Positions 48,155 through 60,100 of a stretch of 64,000 nt of DNA are shown here, in pieces. Within the stretch, counting starts at the first letter, position 1; each line of letters opens with the position of its first letter. This stretch comes from Botryotinia globosa. Its lineage: Eukaryota > Ascomycota > Leotiomycetes > Helotiales > Sclerotiniaceae. The notes beneath the pieces are model-generated. The model saw nothing but the letters and a program-made list of their open reading frames with translations, did not search any database and was not told where the DNA came from. The position numbers and the translations under genes are program-made. Location of the stretch: NCBI GenBank assembly GCA_014898425.1, contig RCSZ01000008.1, positions 1 through 64,000 of the forward strand, written 5' to 3'.

Positions 48155-49441
48155 TTACTTTCCGAAGGCAAAAGGACACCCTGGAGTTCTCTCCCTCTCC
48201 AGTTTCTCTTCCGTGTCCCTCATCTCATCCCTGCCCTCTCCTCTTCTCCTATCAGGCCCTACCTCCTCAAAACTGTACCCCTCTGTAAACCACTCGCTCC
48301 TCTCATTATCCGGCACAAATCCGCCCATAACTCTCGTAACCAAAGCCATCGGACCCCAACGATTCCAGAAACCCGGGAGTTGATAATACGGATGCACGAG
48401 ATAATCGGTACTATGATACCTCCCATCTACCCCTTTATCATCCGACTTCGAGACTTGTCTAACTCTCATCCATTCTGGTCTTGGGAGTGATAGGTAGCGG
48501 AGAAATAATTGACGACTGCGTAGTATAGAGATAGTGAGTAATTCATTGAGGCGCGAAGGTTCCGGATAGATCATTGCGGAGCGAAGAAGAGGACCCATAA
48601 GAACCCCAACTGCATCGCTCGCAAAGGGTAGTAGTGCCTTTGGGACCAGGAACAACAGAAGTGGGACCAATTCATCAGCCGTTTTCTTGTTATACACATT
48701 GGGAACCATGAATTCTCTCTCATAATCTTCTGCCCACGTCTTGATATCCTCGAAAAATTCAATTCCATCACTCCATTCATTGAAACGACGAAGATCATGA
48801 TAAGAAATGCCCATCGCATCACCGATCCCTTTCCAGAACGTAGCAATTGCACAAATCTCCATCTCATTCAGTCTTCTCCACTCCCAGTCCCCAATCCAAC
48901 TAATCGGTTCCGTAATGAAAACGCTCAATGTATAAAGCAAATCCTCATTCGAAATCTTTCCCGCTTTTTGATATCCCGAATGCAAATAATTCATTCTCGA
49001 AATCGACTTTAAAACTCTCGGGTGAAGAGGATGATGAGAAGAGAATTCTGCAATCAATACTGTTGTATCCGCATAACGTTTACTCGCTGTTTCCTTGGAA
49101 CTGAATTGTTTTGTGTCGACGAGAAGTTTGGAGATTGTAGGGATACCGTAGGTTTTAAAGAGGGCGAATTGAAGACTGGTTACATAGAAACGGGGGAATT
49201 CTAATTCACCTATGTGACCGATGATTGCTTGCGCATCTGTATTTGTCATGTTTTTCAATGATTCTCGGGTTTTATATCCGAATTTTTCAATCATGGAGTA
49301 TTGTCTCGATAGGCGAAGGATGTGGACTATGAGGAGATATGTAGAGATGATGATGAGCATAGTGGTTTTGGAGGGAGTTTCCACAAATGAGATGGAAGCA
49401 GACGACAGAGGCGTCAGCGGTATTGTGGTGTTGTTAGACAT
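48155..49441 (-). CDS. MpaB-like (DUF2236/ER-bound oxygenase) protein, 428 aa
   Basis: It belongs to the family of MpaB-type ER-bound oxygenases/DUF2236 proteins, in which fungal MpaB' cleaves a sesquiterpene chain in mycophenolic acid synthesis. It is a single exon from ATG at 49441. One N-terminal membrane helix (TTMLIIISTYLLIVHILRL) is followed by the conserved catalytic region: GELEFPRFYVTSLQFALFKT, RYADTTVLIAEFSSHHPLHP, NYLHSGYQKAGKISNEDLLY and FITEPISWIGDWEWRRLNE. The tail has a short acidic/basic stretch ending in CPFAFGK. Length is typical of the family. An in-frame GTG further upstream is ignored. Its substrate cannot be told from sequence, and no biosynthetic cluster surrounds it, so a housekeeping or lone-enzyme role is as likely. 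Confidence 0.85.
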   Translation of the reverse strand: MSNNTTIPLTPLSSASISFVETPSKTTMLIIISTYLLIVHILRLSRQYSMIEKFGYKTRESLKNMTNTDAQAIIGHIGELEFPRFYVTSLQFALFKTYGIPTISKLLVDTKQFSSKETASKRYADTTVLIAEFSSHHPLHPRVLKSISRMNYLHSGYQKAGKISNEDLLYTLSVFITEPISWIGDWEWRRLNEMEICAIATFWKGIGDAMGISYHDLRRFNEWSDGIEFFEDIKTWAEDYEREFMVPNVYNKKTADELVPLLLFLVPKALLPFASDAVGVLMGPLLRSAMIYPEPSRLNELLTISILRSRQLFLRYLSLPRPEWMRVRQVSKSDDKGVDGRYHSTDYLVHPYYQLPGFWNRWGPMALVTRVMGGFVPDNERSEWFTEGYSFEEVGPDRRRGEGRDEMRDTEEKLERERTPGCPFAFGK

Positions 49442-50386
49442 GGTGAGAGGTATAGAGGAGTGAGGTAAAGAGGTGTAAATCTTGAGTTGGTAATTGTGAT
49501 GTTGACATAAATATGAGATCACTACCCCGGGGAATTTCTATCCCTTTGTTCGATAAACGAGGAGACAGATTAGCCGTCCATCCACATTCGAGAATGGCCG
49601 CAGTGCTAACTCAATAACTAATTGAATATAAAATATCAATTAAATAATTGAACATGTCCGACCGCAAGAAGTAGAATGACAAACGTGAGAGGTCTACGGA
49701 TAAAATAAGACGACCACGTCAACATTATCATGAATTATTTATGACCCACACTTTGTCAGATCTTTTCTCATTGATAAAAGTTGAGGGTTGATTCAAACTG
49801 TAAACCCCATCCGAAATGATTCGGTTGGAGGTTGACAATAAGGGGTTTCGCACTTTATTATTAGTGACAGTGGTGAGATGCCACGAGGAGCAGGACGGGC
49901 TATTCCCAGGCGTGGGGGATGCATTTAGTTCAACAGACCGGTTGTGGCTTATGTATATATATCACTTGTGGATACGAAGACAAACGAGGAATTTATAAAG
50001 ATAATTGGGACAATCAAAGTGACTCCGGAGTCCGGAGATGTGTTTCGGTCCGGTACTGTATTAGATGTGTATGAACTTGGAAAAACACGGTAACAGACCT
50101 AAATTCAAAAGCCCTCGAGTAATTCAATCTCAGAATAAAAAATAGGTGTCCAAATAACTATCTAAAATGGGTCGCTAAGACCTTCCTTCTCCAAATCCAA
50201 AATTTTGACGACCAAAGTACATAGTGGGTATAAAGCGAGTGTTCTCGTAGCTTTTGAAAATCTAACCTCCCAATGTTGTGTGTACTTTGTCAGATCAATT
50301 CGTTCGATTCTGTCGTTTGTTTCATCAATCATATCATCGTAAGTAAATTTCTGGACTTTCTTCGAGAGATGTAGCGATCGAGCTTC
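49442..50386. other. Intergenic region
   Basis: About 950 bp holding the MpaB-like promoter and the 3' flank of the next gene. No gene is seen. Confidence 0.5.
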
Positions 50387-51487
50387 CTAATTCTTTTGAG
50401 CCATACTCAAAGCTACATCCTTCGTTGCGAAACTAAAAGGACTCTTTGTCATCTCCGGACTTCTTGGACTCATTTTGATGGCAAATAATTCATCTTCTGT
50501 TTGATCTTCTGGTGCTTTTTGTGACACATCACCAATTGCAAGAGCGTTTAGAGAACTCATGCCATATTGCGAGGAATGATTAGGTGGATGTTGAGCGACA
50601 AGACGTGTTGGTTGATGGCGCGAAGTTCCCCCATGAAACAAGGAGAATGACGACAAAGCGACATCGCCCTGTTCAGGGGATAGTGGGTTTTGCTGACTTT
50701 CGAATTTGGGTCCTAGGACTGGTCAACCTCATCATTTCATTCATGGACATTTAACTTTATACGTACCTGAAACATTACTTAAGTCGTGGGCACTAGTTCC
50801 TAACTTCAACCCCTTAAGCTTCTCGGATAACCTACCACCACCGGGTGATTTTGGACTAGTTGGAGTAGCATTTTGTTGTAAATCCGGCTGTGTGACTCTT
50901 GGCCCAACACCAAAGTTTTCCTCGATCCATTGTTTTTCTTGCATGGCCATTTCTAGACCTATTCCCTCTCCATTTGTTTTCATTTCCTCGTCAATTTCCC
51001 TTTGTAAGACGGATATTCTTTTTTTCGCCCAAATTGTATGTAACACACCTTTTCGTCCAGCTTGTCGTGCAGTCAATCCTAATTCGGGTGGAAATATCGC
51101 AGGTAGTGGGTTTGTTTGAATTGTCTTCCCTCCCACTTGTGATAACTTTATGATTCTTGGTATGCTAGCTCCCGGAGCCAGTAGAAAGTAGAGTCGATGA
51201 AGTTTCCCTTCTGCTCCGTCTCGTGCGGATAGAACAGTACTTTTTCCTTCCCATGATACCTCCCAATCTCCCATATTTTTGATAGATCCTTCGGTAGATT
51301 CATCTTCCCATTCTACCATCAATATTTTAGTTCCTTCATTTCCTCGGCCAGATTCGAATTCGAAACGTGCGAGAGCTGTCGAAGATGATAATGCAGGAGA
51401 AGCCGGTTCCACAGTATCAGATGAAGTAGGTAACGGTACACTATCAGGTTCGAAGTGCAATCGTGGTGCAGAAGTTGAGACTGCCAT
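50387..51487 (-). CDS. conserved fungal protein of unknown function, 350 aa
   Basis: I cannot assign a named family. Exons 51487-50767 and 50718-50387 join by a 48-bp intron (donor GTACGT, acceptor CCAG), 1053 nt in phase. After a Ser/Pro-rich arm the N-terminal half looks like a compact beta-rich domain: LARFEFESGRG, KILMVEWED, GDWEVSWEGKSTVL, HRLYFLLAPGASIPRIIKL. It then has ELGLTARQAGRKGVLHTIWA and a helix with AMQEKQWIEENFG. The C-terminal third is Ser/Pro/Gln-rich and probably disordered. The first domain resembles a PH-like lipid or peptide-binding fold in pattern only (inference). There is no signal peptide. Confidence 0.8.
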
Positions 51488-54094
51488 TGTGTATAATGGT
51501 TCTTGACGATCTGAGCGAGCTCTAGGGGAGCTTTGAGGAAGCTTCGTCTGAAGTTGTATGGGGTATATCGCGGGTTAGTCCATTCGGATTAAACGTCGGA
51601 TTAAATCGCAAAACAAAAAACAACGTAACTATCTGCGTTCCAAAGTTTAGTCAAGAAAACGCACGCGCTTGCTATCTCTTTTTGGGATATCAAAGGTGGA
51701 GATAGTGTTGATCACAGGTGTTCATGGGTAAGGTGTAGAGGTAACAGTGACAGTACCTAGGTAGTATTTTAACGTGGCGCAGTAAAAGGTAAATTGGACA
51801 ACTTCTTAAAGAGGGGTTGGATAAGGTGGGGACGACATGGTTTCAGAGCTGATGAAAGTTGATGGATGGGTAGGAATATAGGAACATAGCAATATAGAAG
51901 AATAGAAAGGCAGAGAGAATCGTTTAGATGGTCGATTTGAAATACCTTTACTTTGTTGGTGGTTTGTCTCCGAGTACCTTCCCTTCCTAGAACTTCTCTT
52001 TTTGATGTTGCAGATGCTAGACCTTTTTTCTCCCCTTCACCTCTCGGGCATGTAATCATATCTATAATGGATTGCACCCATACTTCATAAATTAGCTTTA
52101 AGAACTACTTGAGAGTTTTTCGTCTCAAATCTCCAGATTCAGTCAAGAGTATCTAGAGAGGTAGGTATTCAACTCTCTAAGCCAATATACATGTTGATTC
52201 ATTTCGTCGTATCAGGATGACAAGCTGGTGAAATTTACAGGGAAAATTTGCAAATTGATCGAAGTCGCGTAGTAAGTTATTACTTTTGTTGCCTCTCGTT
52301 GGTTGCTGGCCGAGACTGGACATCGAGTATGTGAAGGATTCTAATAATAGTTTGGACTTTTGGTGGGTAGTATACATATAATCATGTATTCACCCTACAG
52401 TTGCATAATATTAATCAATTTTGAATCAATTTTTTGGGTCTCAAACTGGGTCAGCCATTCGGTCGGAACGTCTAAATGGAGAATTACCATGTGTAGCAAG
52501 CCATGTTGTAACCATTTTACCACCAGAGGAAACATTCTGTCTGTCTTACCAACCACATCAAACTTAAGCGATATATGTGATCAAATAGCACCACACTGTC
52601 AACTATCTACGAGTACGTAAGCTAATAAAAAGTAGTCAGTCATGTACTGGTTGGTATGAATTTTTCAGTTCAGATTTCTAATCGTAGTCCCTCGACTGGC
52701 TACAGCTACCATCGCAGCTACCCACAGCTATACATCAAATGGATCCTACGCGTACCTGGTTCTACACATGTTGCAGCATGGTTGTTAGAGAACCTGGTCC
52801 ACAAGTCTAATTCCTGGTAGCGTCTTATCAAGAGTACAAAGCGGCTGAACGAAACTTCCTTCAAAAGCCCCTAAGCCATTTTTGTTAGTATTGTCCATCT
52901 TGAGGAAACTCTCCCCTCAATGCACACCTACTGTTGTATCACTACATGAACAAGCCATTATTTCCAATACTTTGTCGTATAGCTTGTGTACAATATACAT
53001 AAGCGGAAGTTTCTCGAAATTCAAAGGAGATCAAGAATTTATCCCAATCATAGATGTTGGTAAAGCGGGGTAGAAGGTAGAAGATAGAAGATTATCTAAG
53101 GTCGATGTTACCATGGCTGAGCATGGCTCCATGGATTCATTGTTAGCACCGTTCCGTAACGAACACCACGCCTCTGTAGATGCAAACCAGCATCTTTGGG
53201 AGGACTTCGAATCATTTCTTGTAAGATGCAAACCACACTCGAAATAGATTATCTCAGTTCCGATGGATTAACGCCATGTGCTTCCATCAATTTCAACTCC
53301 GATTGAGGTTCCAGGATTCGTTTTGTGTGGACCAAATCTAAATTATAGAAGGAATTATCACAGTGATTCTAATACGGTACCGAGGTTGTCTTTCTCCTTA
53401 TCAATTGCCGGTCGTCTAAGAATATCTTGAACTATTTCCCGACAAAAGCAAGAGCATGCCACATTGCCAATGTTACAATCATTTGATTTAGCATGTTACT
53501 CTCGAGCTCCCCCCGCCATGTGTTAATCCACAAGTGTCAGTCAATACATGGCCCAATTATCAAGAAGAGGAGAAGCCAAGCGGGCGAACGGGTGAATTCC
53601 GTAATCCGGGGACGGGAACTTGGGTTCAGATATCCTTGCATATTGGTAGATCCTCCTTGAATAAACCCCTTTATTATCTGGGTGATGTTGATCATGATGT
53701 GTTGTAAGTATTTATTTGATATCCGGGTTTCATCTAAATATCAACGATAACAGTGTTTCTTTCTTTCTTACCCAGATTGTAAGGATTGGACTTCCTTGAT
53801 ACCAACATAAATTTAGCCATCGTTACGCCAATACAAACATACACATAATCTGTAAGTGATCAGTAAGCCCCTTGCATTTATGTTGCTTTTTGGATTGATG
53901 TTTCTAATTTAGCTATCGATTGCGTAGCATATTTTGTATTATTGATTATTAACAAGATCTTCGTGTTCTTTGTTCTTTAGACTCGATATCAATCGTAAGT
54001 AGATGATCCTCAATTTGCACTCATTTGACTTATAGACCTTCTCACATTCTACCTAGAAAGAAATACATCTCGATTTAACAAATAATACCTTAGA
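51488..54094. other. Long intergenic region
   Basis: 2.6 kb without a supported gene. A minus-strand 102-aa frame (52077-51769) and small frames at 52177-53231 lack domains or splice support. An ACCTAGGTAGT palindrome-type motif is at about 51757-51767. The final 250 bp before 54095 look like a long fungal leader, including ATTAACAAGATCTTCG and pyrimidine runs. Confidence 0.45.
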
Positions 54095-56327
54095 ATGACA
54101 TCTACACCACACAATAATTACGATTTCATAATCGTAGGGGCTGGCCCAGCCGGACTATCCCTCGCAGCACGCCTCTCATCATCTCCTTCTCATCCATCTG
54201 TCCTTCTCATTGAAGCAGGAGGTCTCAACAATGACCAAGAATATCTTGTTCCCGCTGACCGCTTCACTCTCTTTGGCACTCAACCCTCTTTAAATTGGGG
54301 ATATAAGACAGAGCCCTGCTCTCATCTAGGAGGTCAACAAATTGATTATTCACGGGGGAAAGGAATTGGCGGTAGTACCGCTATTAATTTTTCCTGTTGG
54401 GTAATCGGGGGAGCAGAAGACTTCGATGCCTGGGCCGAACAGGTCGATGATGATACATGGTCGTGGACGCATGTTAAAGAACGCCTCAAAAAAATTGAAC
54501 ACTACCATGATGAAGTTCCAGACCAATACCGCGAGTTTGTGAACCCAAAACCAGAAGATCATGGAACCGAGGGGTCACTTCATCTTTCTTACGCTCCTGT
54601 TTGGGAAAAGGGGTTGACGGATGTTTTTATAGCAGCTAAACAAGCCGGATTGCCGTTGAATACTGATATAAATTCTGGGAATCCAATTGGAATGGGTATG
54701 GGCTCTTCTTGTATGCATAATGGGTTGAGAACAACCGCTGCATCTTATTTACCATTAATGGGTCCGAGATTCGAAACTATCCTCAACGCCCCCGTCGCGA
54801 AAGTCCTTTTTGACGGAAAGAAAGCGAGAGGTATTAGAACAATCGATGGCCGAGAATACTATTCCCGTAAAGATGTCATCTTATCAGCGGGTGCATTGAA
54901 TAGTCCTCAACTTCTTCTCCTTTCTGGAATCGGTCCCGCTTCCGAACTCAAGGAACATAATATATCAATCATCAAAGATCTTCCACAAGTAGGAAAGAAT
55001 CTTCAAGATCATTGCTTTTCTACCACAACTCTGTTACTGAAAGAAGGATCAAACGATCGCATGGAATTCGAAATGAATGAAGAGATGAAGAAAACTGCAA
55101 AGGAAGGTTGGATTAAAGATAAGAGTGGAAAGTTGGCGGAATTATACTGTGGTGTTCCGATGGGCTGGTTTAAAAACGAAAAGGTTTTGGAATCAAAAGA
55201 ATTTAATGATTTATCAGAGGATAAAAAGGCCTTTTTGAGACGGAAGAATGTTCCCACCTTTGAAATTGCTACGGTATGTGTTCATTCTTGTCTTTGTTGC
55301 CGCTCCGCTGGTCACTGCCGTGGGGGCTTTTTCGTTTCGCCTCCCCTGGGCCTTGAACTAATATCCGTCCTCTAGCACGTACCTCCCCTTTTTACAGGCA
55401 CTCACGTCCTCTCCCCAACAGATTCCTACCTAACCTGTCTCTCCTTCGTCATGAATCCCCAAGCAACAGGCAGCGTTACACTTTCCTCTGCCGACCCTTC
55501 TGCACCACCAAAAATCGACGCGAATCTAGTCAACCATCCATATGATCGACGAGTTCTTATTGAAGCAGTAAGAAAAGCGATGGAGTTCCTAGACACGCCT
55601 ATTTTTAAAGAGAAGACTGTAAAAATGATTGGAGTTCCCGAGGGCGGTGTTGGCGCGAGTGATGAAAGTATCTGGGTTAGTTTTAGTTTCATATTTCTTT
55701 ACATGTTTTCCCGTCATCTTGAATTCTCTACAAATAACAAAAACCAACAAGAAGCTGTAGGAACACTGCCGGAACAACCTTTTCAGTAGTTGGCACATGT
55801 GCAGTACAGTACGCATGGGCAAAGATAAAGATGAGAGTACAGCATGTGTGGATACGAATTTCAGGGTACTAGGTGTGGAAGGACTGAGAGTGGTGGATTT
55901 GAGTGTGATTCCGCTCTTGCCAAAGTGAGTATCGTTTTTTTCATTGGTGATCAGTTTCGGATTATGTTGTATCCCCTGATTTTTTGACCCTTTTCCGGGT
56001 GTAGCGTTCAAAATGATTGCGAATAGCAAGTGGCTTGATTCATTGGGGGTTTTGCCACCTAATTTTTTATATTCTTCCCCTCATTTTGTGGAGAGTGTAT
56101 GGAGTAGAAAATCCTGCGGAAAATAAAGCAAAAGGGGGGTAGTGAGTAGGCGAGTGGCTTGGGGCTAATACGAATGTGAAAATAGTAATCATACACAATC
56201 AACAGCATACCTAGTGGGCGAAACGGCAGCCGAGAAAATGATTCAAGAATATGCGTTGGATTCACCCGGTACTGCTTCTACTCGATGGGATGCTGTGGGA
56301 AGTGGTGACTTGAGGTCCAGTCTTTAA
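54095..56327 (+). CDS. GMC-family oxidoreductase (aryl-alcohol/choline-oxidase type), 594 aa
   Basis: An FAD-dependent alcohol oxidase or dehydrogenase. Exons: 54095-55273, 55376-55675, 55761-55924, 56186-56327; sum 1785 nt in phase. The dinucleotide motif GAGPAG is at 15-20. GMC signature 1 is in GKGIGGSTAINFSCWVIGGA and signature 2 is GALNSPQLLLLSGIGP. The C-terminal substrate domain has the catalytic histidines in SSWHMCSTVRMGK and NNHTQSTAYLVGETAAEKM. No secretion signal is present, so an intracellular role is likely. The last intron (261 bp) is unusually long for this window. A small alternative exon near 56015 could be used but would introduce a stop. The substrate could be choline, aryl alcohol or another alcohol. 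Key residues all look intact. Confidence 0.92.
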
Positions 56328-56986
56328 ACTCGAGGGTTGTGTGGGATGAACGGGAGAGACATTATGGAATAGGTATTGGATGTGAGTTAATGGATGTGAA
56401 ATGGAGTTGTTGAGTTTTCAAGAAAATTATCAGAATGTGTGTATTACCGGAAGTCCCCATCTCATGTCTTTAGTTCTTTAAGTTTCGGGTTTATCTTGGA
56501 TTGGTTGTGAAAATTGGGAGTTTGGACTCATCATTTAGTTGAATATTATTAACATAGCGAGATAAATATTGGGTAGCTACTTCTTGTCTCGGTCTTTTCC
56601 ATACGTCGATTCACTTTTACTTCACTTCACTTCTTCCTCCATAAACTTCGCTTCAGAATAGAGAATTGATACGATCGATCTATCTGAGGGTGCGAGTAAA
56701 GAGGTATCTAAGTAACACAGTCCTTTGTTCAGTAAACAGATGGCCTAAATACGGAAGAAGCAGAAGCTACATGAATTATCATCAACACACCTCTGAAATT
56801 GCCGATGGAGAAAGAATGAATTACTCCCAAGGAACCCACCAATATTCAAACTCATCACTCCCCACTCTTCATTCACTTCCCCATTCCCCTTTCTATAGCA
56901 ACCAACTTCCACACTTTAATCACCTATCCCAAGCCCTCTCTGTTAAATAGATATCCAAAATCCACCCTTGTCTATCAAAACGAACC
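56328..56986. other. Intergenic region
   Basis: About 660 bp between the GMC oxidoreductase stop and the tRNA. The small plus-strand frame 56666-56950 has no conserved features. Nothing else is seen. Confidence 0.5.
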
Positions 56987-57137
56987 GCCCGTTTAGCGTA
57001 GTGGTTAACGCGCATCACTGTAAGTACCAATTGTTTTCGAAAATATGCAGATGTGGATAATGGGCTAATGAATTAATGATAGCGTATCGATGAATACAAA
57101 AATGATGAGATCCAAGGTTCGAATCCTTGATCGGGCT
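56987..57137 (+). tRNA. intron-containing tRNA, apparent anticodon GTA (Tyr)
   Basis: All arms can be paired. The acceptor is GCCCGTT with ATCGGGC (one T-T mismatch at 6:67), discriminator T. The D stem is GCGT/ACGC, the anticodon stem CATCA/TGATG and the T arm CAAGG-TTCGAAT-CCTTG. Between the anticodon-stem halves lies an intron of about 78 nt (57024-57101) at the canonical position after base 37. This makes loop bases 32-37 CTGTAA and the anticodon GTA. Tyr tRNAs are regularly intron-bearing, but eukaryotic ones normally have C1:G72, and here it is G1:C72. The body is therefore unusual and the identity is less certain than the presence of a tRNA. A-box and B-box promoter segments (TAGCGTAGTGG, GGTTCGAATCC) are internal. 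Confidence 0.8.
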
Positions 57138-60100
57138 TCTACTCTTTTTGGTTCGGAGGAGAAGAAATTTTGTGCCGTGTGTGGAGAAAGGAGGAGGGTT
57201 TGGAGAAGGAAGCGAGGGATGAAAGAAGTGCAGGTGAGACTGGTTGTGATTAAGGTGTAGGTAGGTAGGTAGTATTACGTTTTGGGTAAATTTTCGATAG
57301 CAAATTAGCAGGTATTTCTTATTTTGTAACTCGGGTGTCCGGAGGACTGAGTTTGGAAGATCTCAAGGGTTAAATCTTTGAAAGGATAAAATCTCAGACT
57401 TAGTTGGAGTGTTTGAGTGTTTGAGTTGTTACATTAACCCATTGAGGATGAAAGGCATTGTAAGTAGAGGAAAGGAACCAGGGAAGCCAATATATAAGTC
57501 TGAGCATGAGAGATGAGATATCAAATTTCACTGCAGTACCGTTAAGAAATGATGGATATGGATTGAGGAACTCTAGAGTCGTATGCATATAAATTTTAAA
57601 GTCATATAAGACAGAGAGGAATAATTTTTCAATTTCTCATCCTTTCAATAAAATATTTTCGCTTATCATCATTTCCCCCTTAAAATATTCTTATCTCTCG
57701 TTGCCTTAGCATCCCTTTCCTTTTGGCCTTTCACTTCTGCTACATTCTTCACTTGTCATATCCATCAGGTATTTTATTCTAAAATCCATTCAAATCGTAT
57801 ATTAATTCTATACCGCTTATTTTCTGTGTGCAGCCCATTAACTTTCCTCCAATGCCCCTCCGACTAGCCGATCTCGTTTTTCCATGCCAGTGAAAATGAG
57901 CAATCAACCGAACAAGTATATAAAAATGAGCGATCCTCATCCCTCACAATTTTTTACATCCCGCTCTCAATTCTGAGCTAAAATACAAACTCTCTCGTGT
58001 AGATGTCCCAAGTGTCTGAACAGAGATTGAGGTGAAATCAGATATTTCGTAACTGCACCTACCTGACAATTCGAGTTTTCACCCACTGCTGAGATTCCCC
58101 CCTTTATTTCAGATCTGCTATCTAACTATTCTGATCCTACCTCTATCCACCCTATCTCTAATATCTGTAAGACTTTGCCATCTGCCATTTGGACTCACAT
58201 CTCGCATGTGATTGAGAAGAGCATGAGGAATCTCACCCATCCTTCACCACTTACTGAGCCCCTTCCTCCTTTTTCAATCGTTCTCCCCGCTCATCACACC
58301 AATTCCGATCAAACATAATCCATCCCTATCCCACTCTATCTTCAACTCTTTCCCATCACAAACCCAAACATTACCACCACTTTTCAAATCCTACTTCCAA
58401 TACCCTCCTTCCTACCCCTTCACACTCAATTCCTATCTCCATCCCTATCTCCATCCCTATCTCCTCATTCCTAATCCCTCATCCAAACCATCAACAATCA
58501 ACTCTCTAGCTCTCTCAATCCCAGAGCGCAGAGGAGTAAACAGATAGAGAAGTGATCCAACAAACCAATGGGATCCAACACACAACTCCTACTCCGTACA
58601 CTCCAGTCTGCCCAGAAGAGAAGATTTAAATAGTACAGATGACAAACTAGCAAAGGATAAACATACCCCGAGTGTAAATGCTACGGAAAAATGGAAAATA
58701 GCAAGAACGTGAAATGGGAAACCGTCCACGATACCAACCACCGGATAGATACTCTCGACTTCAATTTTGCACAGCGAAGTAAGAGGAAATATCCTAAAGT
58801 GCACGCGAGGGAACGAACCAAAGAATCCCGAGTTGAATAATAAATAGAAAAAATCATATCCGATGAGACAAGATAGAAAGCCCATCATCTCATCTCATCT
58901 CAGCTCATCACCACCAAGCAGGCTGCAGGAAGGATAACACCACCGCAAAATATACCGTTTATTACATACCAAATCACAGAATATCCATGAATTTGCTCAA
59001 AATTCCATATGAAACTGATTTTATTTCTGTCTTCTAATCTCTACATGTATAGCTGATGGAAAATATGGAATTGTGTTCCTCCTTTCCCTCCTTTCCCCCC
59101 TTTCTTCGCGTCTCTCTTTTCTGTCCTATCCCATTTCAACACACAATACAATATGATATAATAAAGTACAGTACAATACAGTACAGTATAGTAAAAACAC
59201 AAACTACCAATCGATTGAATTCAATTCAATCCATATCTATCCAACCAAGTATTCGATTCAACTGTATTCATTTCATTTCCAAACTTACAATATCAATAGT
59301 TAGTAGTTACTACCAAACATTATCCCCAGCAACTACACCACACTTTCACTTCCACTCTCCAGACTTTAACAAACATCTCAGCTCACTTCACTTCACCAAG
59401 CAAAACCAGAATCAGAAAAGCAAGCAGAAAAGAAAGCAAGAAAAAGAAATGGAGCAAAAATAGAAAAGAAAAAGATATTCCGCTCCCTCATGACATGGAT
59501 ATAAATCAATGAACCAAACCAAACCAAGAAACAACACACTCACAAACCATTTATTCTAATTCTGTAGTTTCGGTTAGAGATACATAGATACATACATATA
59601 CATATATACATATATATATATATACACCCTCGAACCCTCAAACCCTCAAACCCTCAAACCCATCCAATCTCATCTCCTCTCCTCTCCTCCCCATACCCCT
59701 ATATCCCCATATCCCCATTACCCCCATTACCCCCCTCGCCCTCCCCCCTCAAAATCAAAATCAAAATCAAAATCAAAACTCTCTCATAAAAAAACCACAA
59801 CCACAAACCCACCATACATAAACTAGAACACATTATCTACACCATCTCTCTCAAACAGCCTTCCATCTTCATCTCCACCTCGTATCAACAGCACACCGTG
59901 ATCAATCAATCAATCAATCCAAATCATCCCCTCTCGTCCCATCCCATCCCATCCCATCCGGTGCAGCCGGTGCAGCCGGAACCTAACAAATGACCGACCG
60001 ACCGAACGAACGACCGACCGACCGCTTCAATCTCGTATTCATCTATCCATCCATCTATCCATCCAACCTAACCCTACACACAGCACATCACAACACATCA

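Noticed and set aside
48105..49463. Several open frames on the plus strand across the MpaB-like gene
   Set aside because: They are antisense shadows; only the minus-strand frame shows family motifs over its full length.
59056..59463. 135-aa plus-strand open frame
   Set aside because: It is made of simple-sequence repeats and biased codons without any domain.
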